Assembly: GCA_902631395.1 (NCBI GenBank)
Contig: CACOYM010000004.1
Span: forward strand, 62,001-126,000
From: Halieaceae bacterium
Lineage (GTDB): Bacteria > Pseudomonadota > Gammaproteobacteria > Pseudomonadales > Halieaceae
Length of the DNA stretch: 64,000 nucleotides
Direction of reading: 5' to 3'
The notes under the pieces were generated by a model. That model made no database searches. It was not told where the DNA came from and saw only the letters and a list, made by a program, of their open reading frames with translations. Below, piece after piece: positions 9,535 through 18,400 of the stretch. Within the stretch, counting starts at the first letter, position 1. The number at the start of each line of letters is the position of its first letter. The position numbers and the translations under genes are program-made.

Positions 9535-10971
9535 CTAGTCGCCTACCGGCAGCTGAGGATCATTGGCGAGTGACGCCTCATGGTCCTCAATCACCTGATA
9601 CAACGGGAAGTCCACCCAGGTGTCGTTCAGATAGTTCAGTTCTGGCACTTCCTCCTTGGGATCGACAATCAGGTTATATATCGAGGGATAGGCGATGTCC
9701 TTCACCGCGTAGGTGTCAGAGTCCATTTCCTTGAGCAAGATTTTCCAGTCGCGCCACTTGGCACCAAATAGTGTATTCCCGATATAGATGACCAGACTTT
9801 CTCGCGCAGAACTGTCGGTTTTTCCCATAAAGAAACCTGACTGATCCACGCCATCCAATACACGATCGGTGGGCGTGTCAGCGCCGACAAACTGGGCGAT
9901 CGTCGGAAAGACATCTAATTGATGCACCATTCCGTTGGAGACGCGTTGCGCAGGGATTCTGCCGGGCCATCGGATGATGAATGGCACCCTTAAGGAACCC
10001 TCATAAGGAGAAAACATTCCACTGCGCCATGGTCCGGTGAAACCAAACGAGCGGGGCACCCCTTCTCGGCCATTGTCCGAGGTGAAGATAAAGATCGTGT
10101 CCTCAACAAGCCCAAGAGCTTTCAGCTTCGATAGTAGCTCACCGACATATGTATCGGTTTGCGCCAATACATCGGCAAAGTCGCCGTTACCTGTGCTTCC
10201 ATAGAAATCCGGGTGTGGGTCTACTGGCTCATGAGTTTGAGTGTAGGTGACGAACGCAAAAAAGGGCTGCTCTGCTGCAGCCTGTCGCTCGATGAAGTCG
10301 AGGGTGTTGTCTGTAATCTCACGGTCCATTACGGTGCGTTTGGCGCGGTCAAAGACCTCTAGCTCTTGTGGTTCCTCGTCTTTTCGGCTTGACATGACAT
10401 GAGCGAAACGAATGTCAGGATGGGCGTCGGGTTGGAAGCTGTTACTGTCGGGCCAAAAAGCGCGATCTGATGATCTCGGGAGCCCGATCCATTCATCAAA
10501 GCCTTGGTCTGTAGGGAAGCGACCCTCGGTATCTCCCAAATGCCACTTTCCAAAGATTCCTGATACGTAACCCTGCTTCTGCAGCAGCTCCGCGAGGGTG
10601 ATTTCCCACTTAGTGATGCCATACCAGACACCCCGCGGGGGCCTATTTTCTCGCTGCCGCGTGCGAATACCATACCGCCCAGTCAACAAAGCCGAGCGAG
10701 AGGGCGTGCATTCTGCCTCGACGTTAAAGTTGGTTAAACGCATTCCCTGCGCTGCAATGCTGTCAATATTGGGTGTGGGCGCACCTCTCATTACCCCGCC
10801 GCCGTAGGCGCCCACCTCACCCCAACCAAAGTTATCCATTAGTACGAGCACGATGTTGGGTTTGTGAGCGGTCGAGTTAGTCTCAGATGCTGCTGCAGGC
10901 CAAGGCGAAGTCAGTGCCAATAAGAATATCGTCAGGCCAGTAAGGCGGAGTGTGGGCTTTCCAGATTTCAT
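9535..10971 (-). CDS. Secreted type I sulfatase (arylsulfatase A family)
   Basis: 478 residues. A signal peptide covers the first ~28 residues (hydrophobic GLTIFLLALTSPWPAAA), so the enzyme should be exported. The metal-binding start is NIVLVLMDNFGWGEVGAYGG. The key motif is CTPSRSALLTGR, whose cysteine at about residue 88 is converted to formylglycine in active sulfatases. GIFGKWHLG and FTSDNGREG are further family motifs. Such enzymes hydrolyse sulfate esters of algal or host compounds in marine bacteria. A formylglycine-generating enzyme is not encoded in this window. Exact substrate is unknown. Confidence 0.86.
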   Translation of the reverse strand: MKSGKPTLRLTGLTIFLLALTSPWPAAASETNSTAHKPNIVLVLMDNFGWGEVGAYGGGVMRGAPTPNIDSIAAQGMRLTNFNVEAECTPSRSALLTGRYGIRTRQRENRPPRGVWYGITKWEITLAELLQKQGYVSGIFGKWHLGDTEGRFPTDQGFDEWIGLPRSSDRAFWPDSNSFQPDAHPDIRFAHVMSSRKDEEPQELEVFDRAKRTVMDREITDNTLDFIERQAAAEQPFFAFVTYTQTHEPVDPHPDFYGSTGNGDFADVLAQTDTYVGELLSKLKALGLVEDTIFIFTSDNGREGVPRSFGFTGPWRSGMFSPYEGSLRVPFIIRWPGRIPAQRVSNGMVHQLDVFPTIAQFVGADTPTDRVLDGVDQSGFFMGKTDSSARESLVIYIGNTLFGAKWRDWKILLKEMDSDTYAVKDIAYPSIYNLIVDPKEEVPELNYLNDTWVDFPLYQVIEDHEASLANDPQLPVGD

Positions 10972-11326
10972 GAGGTTATTTGCCTAGTCGCTCGACAGGA
11001 CATGAGTCTACCCCATGTTTTCTGCCTCAATAGCTACTTGGCCAGAACATTTGCTCGCGGTCACTCTTAGCCCCGTAACGGTGATGGCTTGTTGGTGTAT
11101 GGTGCGTCACTTCGTTGTTCACGCATACCCTTATTTGGTGCTGCTCAGTCATTGTTTTTCAACGTTGTCCGCCCGTCAATGAGGTGAATTGAGTAAGTAA
11201 AAAAAAGGGATAAGCGGAGATGGCGGCACACCGTCTTCATGTTATTGACCCAAAGGCGCAAGTTCGGGGACAGTTTAAATCCGATAGGTTTGGTAGTCTG
11301 GGGATGCACTGACGAGGGTTCTTCAA
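10972..11326. other. Intergenic region between sulfatase and dehydratase pair
   Basis: No frame here shows protein-like sequence on either strand. It should hold the sulfatase promoter (leftward) and the dehydratase promoter (rightward). I see no clear hairpin or operator. A GAGGG ribosome site near 11314 serves the TTG start at 11327. Confidence 0.5.
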
Positions 11327-11791
11327 TTGCACGTGGATCGCACAACGCTGATTGGTCGAACATTGCGCTCGGCAACCTACACCGTAACTGAGGCCGATGT
11401 GAATGACTTTCTCGGCGTGGTGGACGAGCCAGCTTTTGTTGTAACAGGTGGTGAGTTAGGTGCCGATGCGGCGACGTCGGCAACACGCTTAGTACCCCCA
11501 TCTTTTGCTCCTTTCGTGGCAGTCTTGGGTCTTCTTAAAACTTTTGACTGGCAGGATGACTTTCTCTTTGACCATCGCACGGGCACAGCAATGTTTGGCG
11601 AGCAGTCCATTGAATTTCAGCGGCCGCTGCATGTAGGGGAGTCAGTTACAATTGCTGCGTCAGTCAGAGACGTCTACGAGAAACAGGGTAGGCGTCTTTT
11701 TGATGTCATCGAAGTGGCGTTTGAAATTACCGGTTGTGCGGTAGGGGACCGGCTGATGTCCGGGCAGCAGTCCTACATTTTGTTCAAATGA
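11327..11791 (+). CDS. FAS1-like/MaoC dehydratase domain protein, first of a pair
   Basis: 154 residues that fit the FAS1-like dehydratase (hot-dog) fold found at the N-terminus of MaoC-type hydratases. The order is a short N-terminal strand region, a hot-dog helix region with VPPSFAPFVAVLG, then GEQSIEFQRPLHVGESVTIAASV, the classic central strands. The start is a TTG at 11327 with GAGGG 8 bases upstream. The last bases overlap the next gene as ATGA, so the two are translationally coupled and probably form a heteromeric enoyl-CoA hydratase in which this subunit lacks the catalytic Asp/His pair. The acyl-CoA substrate is unknown. Confidence 0.72.
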   Translation: MHVDRTTLIGRTLRSATYTVTEADVNDFLGVVDEPAFVVTGGELGADAATSATRLVPPSFAPFVAVLGLLKTFDWQDDFLFDHRTGTAMFGEQSIEFQRPLHVGESVTIAASVRDVYEKQGRRLFDVIEVAFEITGCAVGDRLMSGQQSYILFK

Positions 11792-12231
11792 CAGAACTAC
11801 TCTCCAAGCCATTTTTTGAGGATCTCGAGGTGGGGATGCTGTTACCCACTGTTAAGTTGGGGCCTATGGACCGCTTTGACTACATCCCGATTGCATTGAT
11901 TTTAAGAGACACCAATCCGCTGCACCTCGATCGTGTGTATGCGCAGGAGCGGGGGTTGCCCGATGTGGTGCAGCAGGGGCCACTCAACCAGGCTTATCTC
12001 TACCGCTATTTCACTTCGTGGCTGCATGATCCCTGGGATCTGGTGGCGACCAAGATGCGCTTTGCGGCCAACGTGTTTCCCGATGACGTCTTGCAGTGTG
12101 GTGGCGAGATACTCGATCTGGTAGCTGAGCCGGGCGGTGGCGGAGTGGCCAGCTGCGCGGTATGGCAACGCAACCAGAATGGGCAGACCATTCTCAAGGG
12201 GGAGGCCGAAGGCCGAATGCCCGGTCGATAG
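11788..12231 (+). CDS. MaoC-like dehydratase, second of a pair
   Basis: 147 residues. The ATG at 11788 overlaps the upstream stop by four bases (ATGA). An in-frame start further upstream exists but would lie inside the neighbour. The sequence matches a MaoC hot-dog domain: FFEDLEVGMLLPTVKLGP at the start and RDTNPLHLDRVYAQERGLPDVV, where the Asp and His are the usual hydratase catalytic pair. Known two-subunit hydratases of this build act on acyl-CoA thioesters, including steroid side-chain intermediates in actinobacteria. A role in fatty or branched acyl-CoA breakdown is inference. Confidence 0.75.
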   Translation: MTELLSKPFFEDLEVGMLLPTVKLGPMDRFDYIPIALILRDTNPLHLDRVYAQERGLPDVVQQGPLNQAYLYRYFTSWLHDPWDLVATKMRFAANVFPDDVLQCGGEILDLVAEPGGGGVASCAVWQRNQNGQTILKGEAEGRMPGR

Positions 12232-12572
12232 CGCGCTGGCACTGGTGGAGTGAGTGATTCTGACAATCCCAGTGTTACTCGTGTGGCGCGGCTAAGCAGC
12301 GATCAAGCAAACGTCTTGCCGCATCGGCTTATATGACGATGTGTATCGTGTGTGTTAAAGATACCTTTGCAACGGCGATGTGTTGATGACTGTTTAATGA
12401 GGGTAGTCCGCATGTGCTCGCGGTTACGTATAGAGCCAGTACATAGTCGGGTTAAATAATGCTTGTGTTGTTAGCACTTCCACCCATACTGCGCCCCAAC
12501 CGACAGAGGGGCGAATACACCGGATCCTCGCGATTTGATTCGCCTTAAGCTATACCCGATATAGGGCACACC
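12232..12572. other. Intergenic region upstream of the RNA helicase
   Basis: No convincing gene on either strand. It should contain the leader of the DEAD-box helicase gene, whose mRNAs often have long leaders in other bacteria. I see no obvious terminator or operator. Confidence 0.45.
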
Positions 12573-13898
12573 ATGAACGCATTCACCGAGCTGGGCCTCA
12601 GCGCCAAGCTAGTAAGAAATGTTTCTGCAAAAGGCTACGACAGACCCTCTACGATTCAAGCCAAGGCAATCCCGCTGGTGCTATCTGGTTGTGATCTCAT
12701 GGCCGCCGCACAAACGGGGACTGGAAAGACTGCGGCTTTCACGCTACCTGCGCTGCAGGTGGTGAAGAGTTTAGGGCGCCCGGGTCCAAAGGACGTGACC
12801 TGCCTCATTTTGACGCCGACCCGCGAGCTGTCAGCCCAGATTGCCGACGGGCTCCGCGCCTACGGTGCAGGCACAAAGGTATATAGCCAGATGGTTTGCG
12901 GCGGTGTGAACATTCGTCCTCAAATTCGAAATTTGGCGCGAGGCACGGATATCCTCGTTGCCACCCCTGGTCGCTTGCTGGATTTGTTAGGGCAGGGCGC
13001 GGTCCGACTCGATCACGTCAAGATGTGGGTTCTTGATGAGGCCGACAGAATGCTTGACATGGGCTTCATCCCAGCTATGCGCAGCATCCACGCGGCACTG
13101 CCCAAACAGCGCCAAACACTTATGTTCTCAGCAACCTTCTCGCGTGAAGTCGAAAAGCTCGCCGGAGAGTTTCTGCATCAGCCACAGAAGATCCAGGTTA
13201 CACCCGCCAATACCACGGTGAGCCGGATCGATCAGACCGTGCACCCGGTAGATAAAGCCCGCAAAACCGAGCTGCTTAAGCATCTAGTGGCGAGCGAGCG
13301 GTGGGGCCAGGTGCTAGTGTTTTCGCGCACTAAATACGGCGCGGACAAGATCTCCAGGAACCTCTCCAGGGCAGGGATCAGCAGCGACTCGATTCACGGC
13401 GACAAAAAGCAGGGCGCCCGCACTCGCTCTTTGACCCAGTTTAAGAGTGGGCGACTTCAGGTGCTGGTGGCGACCGACATCGCTGCAAGAGGGATCGACA
13501 TACAGCAGCTACCGCGGGTCGTGAATTTCGATCTGCCTCATGTCGCCGAAGATTATGTGCACCGTATCGGGCGCACCGGCCGCGCGGGAGAGACGGGTAT
13601 CGCGCTCTCGCTAGTGAGCGCGGACGAGGTTTTGCAGCTTCAGAAAATCGAGAAGCTGATCAAGAAACCGATTCCGCGGGAAGAAATCGAGGGATTCGAG
13701 CCTGAGCATCGACTGCCTGCCAAGCCGGTCAAAAGCAACGGTAAGCGACCTCCTAAAAAAGCTAAGGCAAAGCCCAGCGCCCAGAAGCATCGTGACGGAC
13801 AGAGGAAAAAAAGGCAGGGCGGGCAATCGGCGAAACGCCAAGGTCAGGCAGCGAACCGCAGCGGCCGTAGCCGGAGACCCGCCCGCGCCAGGGCCTAG
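12573..13898 (+). CDS. rhlE: DEAD-box ATP-dependent RNA helicase, RhlE type
   Basis: 441 residues. The motifs appear in order: Q-motif GYDRPSTIQAKAIP, Walker A AAQTGTGKTAAF, PTRELSAQ, the DEAD box in VLDEADRMLDMGFIP, SAT in MFSATFS, then the second RecA domain with ATDIAARGIDIQ and HRIGRTGRAGETG. The last ~65 residues are a very basic Lys/Arg-rich tail, as in RhlE proteins, which help RNA binding in ribosome maturation and mRNA decay. The ATG follows AGGG with an 8-base gap. It is probably monocistronic; the next gene begins shortly after its stop. Confidence 0.92.
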   Translation: MNAFTELGLSAKLVRNVSAKGYDRPSTIQAKAIPLVLSGCDLMAAAQTGTGKTAAFTLPALQVVKSLGRPGPKDVTCLILTPTRELSAQIADGLRAYGAGTKVYSQMVCGGVNIRPQIRNLARGTDILVATPGRLLDLLGQGAVRLDHVKMWVLDEADRMLDMGFIPAMRSIHAALPKQRQTLMFSATFSREVEKLAGEFLHQPQKIQVTPANTTVSRIDQTVHPVDKARKTELLKHLVASERWGQVLVFSRTKYGADKISRNLSRAGISSDSIHGDKKQGARTRSLTQFKSGRLQVLVATDIAARGIDIQQLPRVVNFDLPHVAEDYVHRIGRTGRAGETGIALSLVSADEVLQLQKIEKLIKKPIPREEIEGFEPEHRLPAKPVKSNGKRPPKKAKAKPSAQKHRDGQRKKRQGGQSAKRQGQAANRSGRSRRPARARA

Positions 13899-14065
13899 AC
13901 CCTGCCACTCGAGTTGGAGCAGGCATACTGAACGAAGTCGCGCAAACAATAGAGAAACCGCTGATACTGCTGGCGATTTGCACGCGAGATGCGGCAGTTT
14001 TTGAAGCGCACTGTGCTAAAGGCATAGCCAAGCTATCATTTCCGCCAAGGTTCAATTATGAGGTT

Positions 14066-14881
14066 TTGCTCGTCGAAAACCGACGTGAGGCCTCGTCGAG
14101 ATTAGGCAAGGTTGAAACCGGACTGGTGACTCATTGCTTCGTGGAGCCAGAGTTGGGTTTATCTGCGGTCCGAAATCGTATTTTCGCTGAGGCGGAGCGC
14201 CTTGATGCTGAGTGGTTGGCATGCTTGGATGATGATGTCCTACCTGTTGAATCGTGGCTAGAAGAGTACGCAGAAGCGATGAAATCCAAGCCGGAAGGTC
14301 GGCTGTTTCATGGCCAGTATTGGTATCGTTTTCCCGATGGCTACTCTCTAGCAATCGAGAGGGATCCAGACGACCTGGAGCAGATGTTTGAGAGAGATGT
14401 GCGGTTTGGCGGCGGCAATCTGCTGATTCACGCCAGTCTCTACCGCGAGAGTGAATTGCGATTTGATCCGCGATTTGATGCTTGTGGATCGGAGGATACG
14501 GATTTTCGTCGGCAGGCTGCCGCACTGGGTATCGATGCGGTCCCTGTTCCCAAAGCAGTGATCCAGGAGATCATTACCGGTCACCGCATCAGCTTTAAAG
14601 TGGGATTTCATAGAAAGGTGGATCATGGCGTCGCGGGAATGTTGATGCTGAAAAAACATGGCCAACCATTAGCTGTCGCAGTAGGCCTGTCGATTCAATT
14701 ACCGCGGCGTTTCTACAACGTATCTTTCATGTGGGTGAAAGTGTTATTTGCTTACACGCTCAGGTCTAAAAATCGGTCTGCGGTTTTGCAAGGCGCTTGG
14801 GCGTCTCTAGCGCAGTTAATCGGAAACCTTTTAGGCTTGTGTGGCTATAGAGGTTCATATTACGATCGGACGGATACATGA
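14066..14881 (+). CDS. Family 2 glycosyltransferase; true start probably upstream
   Basis: A GT2 (GT-A fold) enzyme that would transfer a sugar from a nucleotide-sugar donor. The core has LACLDDDVLPVESWLEEY with a DDD metal motif, VRFGGGNLLIHASLYRE and FDACGSEDTDFRRQA, matching the acceptor-site ED motif. The TTG at 14066 is the first ordinary start codon, but it falls inside the nucleotide-binding domain. The same frame is open upstream and encodes the missing first strand (LILLAICTRDAAVFEAH) from about 13961. Back to 13892 I find no ATG, GTG or TTG. A CTG at 13928 with GGAG nine bases upstream would give about 317 residues, a normal family length. The C-terminus carries a hydrophobic or amphipathic stretch that may touch the membrane. 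Confidence 0.75.
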   Translation: MLVENRREASSRLGKVETGLVTHCFVEPELGLSAVRNRIFAEAERLDAEWLACLDDDVLPVESWLEEYAEAMKSKPEGRLFHGQYWYRFPDGYSLAIERDPDDLEQMFERDVRFGGGNLLIHASLYRESELRFDPRFDACGSEDTDFRRQAAALGIDAVPVPKAVIQEIITGHRISFKVGFHRKVDHGVAGMLMLKKHGQPLAVAVGLSIQLPRRFYNVSFMWVKVLFAYTLRSKNRSAVLQGAWASLAQLIGNLLGLCGYRGSYYDRTDT

Positions 14882-14905
14882 TACGCACATTTTTTAGGTG
14901 AAGAC

Positions 14906-15124
14906 ATGCAGCCGATAACGCGCCGGCAGGCGCTAGCTGGCATAGCGAAGGGCGTGGTCGCATATGTCGCGTCCGCCTCTGCTTTGGCAGACGACTGTCT
15001 TGTTGACCTCAGCGCTAATGTGGACCCAAACCAGTGCCACCCTGTGCCGACGGTCCCCACCTTTGGGTTAGCTGCTTTGGGCAGTCTCTTGCTTTTGCTG
15101 GCCAAGAGATTTTATCGGCGTTGA
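14906..15124 (+). CDS. Small exported protein with CTERM-type sorting tail
   Basis: 72 residues with a strong ribosome site (AGGTG) before the ATG. The N-terminus TRRQALAGIAKG followed by a hydrophobic run resembles a Tat-type signal peptide ending near ASALADD. Only about 20 residues follow, with two cysteines. The C-terminus is VPTFGLAALGSLLLLLAKRF plus basic residues, which is the motif, membrane helix and arginine layout of IPTL/PEP-CTERM sorting signals. It lies 25 bases after the glycosyltransferase and may be co-transcribed with it. The mature part is almost nothing but signal and anchor. No function is recognised. Confidence 0.62.
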   Translation: MQPITRRQALAGIAKGVVAYVASASALADDCLVDLSANVDPNQCHPVPTVPTFGLAALGSLLLLLAKRFYRR

Positions 15125-15298
15125 CTCAACAGCCCTCTCGGCAATGTCGAGATAACCGTGCGGGCAAGAATTACCCGTCCTGTTTGACCCCTTTTATCGC
15201 GCCATGTAGCGTTCACAGTCCTTTTTGCTTCGCTTGCAGCCATTCATAGCTAAAATACGCGCTGCAACGCGCCGACCCAGATGTTTCAGGAGACAACC

Positions 15299-16540
15299 AT
15301 GGGTAATGCCTACATTGTTGATGCGTGCCGCACCCCCCGCGGGATTGGTAAGGTTGGGAAGGGCGCGCTCGCGCACCTGCATCCCTCTTACTTGGGTTCC
15401 ACCGTGCTCGCCGCTTTAGCCGATCGAAATAACCTCAATACTGCGGAAGTCGACGACATCATCTGGGGTACCTCATCCCAAACAGGCAAGCAGGGCGGTG
15501 ATTTGGGCCGCATGGCCGCGCTAAACGCCGGCTACGACGTGTGCTCCTCGGGCGTGACGCTTGATCGCTTCTGCGGCTCGGGCATTACCACTGTGAACCT
15601 CGCGGCGGCGCAGATCATGTCGGGCATGGAAGATCTGGTGATCGCGGGTGGTACCGAGATGATGAGCTACCACGGCCAGATTGCAGATCCTTCCAAGCCG
15701 CCCATGATTGATTCGGGCAACCTCGAGCTGCGCGCCATGCACCCGCAGTCACAGCAGGGTGTCTGTGCTGACGCGATTGCCACCCTTGAGGGTATTGATC
15801 GCGATGCGGTTGATGATCTTGCTTTGGTCAGCCAGGCGCGGGCCGCGCAGGCTATCGCCGAGGGCCGCTTCAACAAATCGCTGATCACAGTCAAGAATCC
15901 CGACGGCACGATCGCACTCGATCACGAGGAATTTCCTCGACCTGAGACAACCAAAGAGGGTCTGTCAGAACTGAAGACCGTCTTCAATGTGGTGCGGGAT
16001 GTACCAGTGGATGAGGCGGGTACCACCTACGGCGCTCTGATCCAACAGAAGTACCCTGAGATCACTGAGTTCAACCATATCCACCACGCAGGCAACTCCT
16101 CGGGCGTGGTCGATGGTGCCGCGGCTTTATTGCTAGCCTCTGAGACTTATATGGAAAAGAGTAGCATGACGCCCCGCGCAAGGATTGTGGCCACCGCGAA
16201 CATGGGCGACTGCCCCACGTTGATGCTGAATGCGCCGGTGCCGGCGGCAGCGAAAGTGTTAATGAGAGCAGGGCTCACCAAGGAAGACATTGATGTGTGG
16301 GAAATCAATGAGGCTTTCTCGGTAGTAGCAGAGCGCTTCATTCGCAAACTCGATTTGGACCGCGAAAAGGTCAATATCAATGGCGGCGCCATGGCCCTGG
16401 GTCACCCGATTGGCGCAACCGGGTCTATTCTGGTTGGCACGGCCCTAGATGAGCTTGAGCGACAAGGCGGACGCTATGCACTGATCACTATGTGCGCGGC
16501 GGGTGGAATGGCGCCGGCGGTTATTATTGAGCGCGTTTAG
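15299..16540 (+). CDS. Thiolase (acetyl-CoA C-acyltransferase)
   Basis: 413 residues from the ATG at 15299, which has AGGAG just upstream; an ATG at 15281 would add six residues and lacks a site. Thiolases cleave or condense beta-ketoacyl-CoA. The nucleophile cysteine is in DRFCGSGITTVN (residue ~92). The C-terminal motifs are NEAFSVVAERF, GGAMALGHPIGATG and CAAGGMAPAVIIE, which carry the catalytic His and second Cys. Length is normal for FadA/FadI/PhaA enzymes. It stands alone, so degradative or biosynthetic use cannot be decided. Confidence 0.9.
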   Translation: MGNAYIVDACRTPRGIGKVGKGALAHLHPSYLGSTVLAALADRNNLNTAEVDDIIWGTSSQTGKQGGDLGRMAALNAGYDVCSSGVTLDRFCGSGITTVNLAAAQIMSGMEDLVIAGGTEMMSYHGQIADPSKPPMIDSGNLELRAMHPQSQQGVCADAIATLEGIDRDAVDDLALVSQARAAQAIAEGRFNKSLITVKNPDGTIALDHEEFPRPETTKEGLSELKTVFNVVRDVPVDEAGTTYGALIQQKYPEITEFNHIHHAGNSSGVVDGAAALLLASETYMEKSSMTPRARIVATANMGDCPTLMLNAPVPAAAKVLMRAGLTKEDIDVWEINEAFSVVAERFIRKLDLDREKVNINGGAMALGHPIGATGSILVGTALDELERQGGRYALITMCAAGGMAPAVIIERV

Positions 16541-16596
16541 GCGAGTCCTTCAAGCAAATAGCCAGGAAGGTGCCCGGATTTGTTATGGCCGTCTGG

Positions 16597-18243
16597 TTAT
16601 TTATCCGTTGCGATCACGCCTGAGATATCGATGAACACCCCTGCGCCCGGCCCCAGCGGAATATCCAGCACCACCCATCCAATGGTCATGAGAAGTCCTG
16701 CCGTCATGAGGCCTATGGAGTAGGGCAGCATAGTGGCTGCCAGACTGCCCAGCCCGAAACTATGCTGCCAGCGTTGGCAGAAAATCAGAATCAGCGGAAA
16801 GTAAACCATAAGTGGCGTGATGATATTGGTCGCGCTATCTCCTACGCGATAGGCTGCTGTTGCCATCTCGGGTGAGATGCCCAGCAGCATCAGCATCGGC
16901 ACCATCACGGGGGCAATCAGTGCCCACTTGGCACTGGCTGAGCCTACAAATAAATTCAGCAGTGCAGAAATGAGAATAATGGCAGTAAGCAACACCCAGG
17001 CTGGGAGCTCCGTGGCGGCGAGAAAGTCCGCGCCGTGCACCGCCAGAATCAGCCCCAATCCTGACCAGGCAAACATGGCGACAAAGTGCGCTGCAGCAAA
17101 GGACAGCACAAGGTAATAGGCCAGATCTTCCATCGCACCGGTCATCATCTTCACTAAATCGCGGTGGTCTCTGATACTACCGGCGCCTTTGCCGTAGGCC
17201 CACCCAGCGAGCAGAAATAGCAAGAAGAAAGCGGCGACCAGACTGCGATAAAACGGAGTCAGTTGTGCCTCGGCCGAGGCAGCTTCATTGACCAACGGCG
17301 TACCGGGCCCAAAGACGAAATAGAGCCACAATCCAATCACTAATAGGGTCGCCCAGCCCGCGTTGATCAGGCCTTTCCGCTCCAAGGCTGTCAGCGGTGC
17401 GGCGCCACTAGCGCTGGCATTGAGCGATGTGCCGGCCGAGTCAAACGAACCTAATCTTGGCTCGATCATGTGGTCGGTGATAAACCAGATAGTGGGCAAG
17501 AAGATTACGGTCATGGCGGCAATAAAAAACCAGTTGCCGGCAATGTTGGTGCTAAAGCCTCCAAAAACGGTTTCGACTGTGGCCTCGGTAATACCGAACA
17601 GCAAAGCATCGAGCTGGCCTGGCAACAAGTTGGCGGAGAAGCCCCCCGACACACCGGCAAAGGCCGCGGCGATCCCAGCAATGGGGTGCCGGCCTGCAGC
17701 ATTGAAAAGGATCCCTGCCAGTGGAATGAGCACCACGTAGGCAGCGTCCGCCGCGAGGTTGCCGAGCATACCGATGGTAACGACCAGGGGTGTTAGCAAT
17801 GCTTTGGGAGTATCTCGGACACCTGCTCGCATAGCGGCAGCAAACAGCCCAGAGCGCTCTGCTACCCCGGCCCCCAGCATCACGACCAGCACATAGCCCA
17901 ATGGATGAAAGTGGGTGAAGGTTTTAGGCATGTCGATCCACAGCCGCGCAATGTTGTCTGAGGACAACAAACTGGTGGCGTATATGATGCGCTGGCTGCC
18001 GGTAGCGGGATCAATCTCTGTGGGGTGCGCTGCCGAGATGCCGGCTAAACTTCCTACCACCGAGACAACAATGAGCAACAGAATGAACCAAAAAAATAGG
18101 AAAACTGGATCGGGCAGTTGATTGCCCTTTCTTTCAATCCAGCTAAGAACGCCACCGGCGGGCTGGGTGTCGTGAAGGCCCCGCGAAGTTTGGTTATCCA
18201 AAAACCGCCCCTGTCTGTGTTTACCGTGTGATGGATTAAACAC
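16597..18243 (-). CDS. AbgT family transporter
   Basis: 548 residues with about 11-13 membrane helices. The N-terminal GGVLSWIERKGNQLPDPVFLFFWF and the internal GNLAADAAYVVLIPLAG and GDSATNIITPLMVYFPLIL are hallmark AbgT segments. Characterised members import p-aminobenzoyl-glutamate or export sulfonamides with the proton gradient. The listed start is a GTG without a clear ribosome site. A TTG at 18201 has AGGGG a short distance upstream and would shorten the protein by 14 residues, still ahead of the first helix. It converges on the thiolase gene. No peptidase partner (AbgA/B) is adjacent. Confidence 0.85.
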   Translation of the reverse strand: MFNPSHGKHRQGRFLDNQTSRGLHDTQPAGGVLSWIERKGNQLPDPVFLFFWFILLLIVVSVVGSLAGISAAHPTEIDPATGSQRIIYATSLLSSDNIARLWIDMPKTFTHFHPLGYVLVVMLGAGVAERSGLFAAAMRAGVRDTPKALLTPLVVTIGMLGNLAADAAYVVLIPLAGILFNAAGRHPIAGIAAAFAGVSGGFSANLLPGQLDALLFGITEATVETVFGGFSTNIAGNWFFIAAMTVIFLPTIWFITDHMIEPRLGSFDSAGTSLNASASGAAPLTALERKGLINAGWATLLVIGLWLYFVFGPGTPLVNEAASAEAQLTPFYRSLVAAFFLLFLLAGWAYGKGAGSIRDHRDLVKMMTGAMEDLAYYLVLSFAAAHFVAMFAWSGLGLILAVHGADFLAATELPAWVLLTAIILISALLNLFVGSASAKWALIAPVMVPMLMLLGISPEMATAAYRVGDSATNIITPLMVYFPLILIFCQRWQHSFGLGSLAATMLPYSIGLMTAGLLMTIGWVVLDIPLGPGAGVFIDISGVIATDK

Positions 18244-18400
18244 TATAACCGTGGGTTCAGGTTGTCTGCGCAGATAACGCGAAATGAGTGTGACATGCGC
18301 CAGCCCACTGATGCATTCCGCTTAGAGCAATTATGGCCTGGCGAATCACCCAGCGAAGAAAATGCGAAGAACCCCGTCAAGCCCTCGGTTTCCGGGCATG

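Noticed and set aside
14052-14525. 157-residue minus-strand frame
   Set aside because: It is antisense to the glycosyltransferase, whose motifs are clear.
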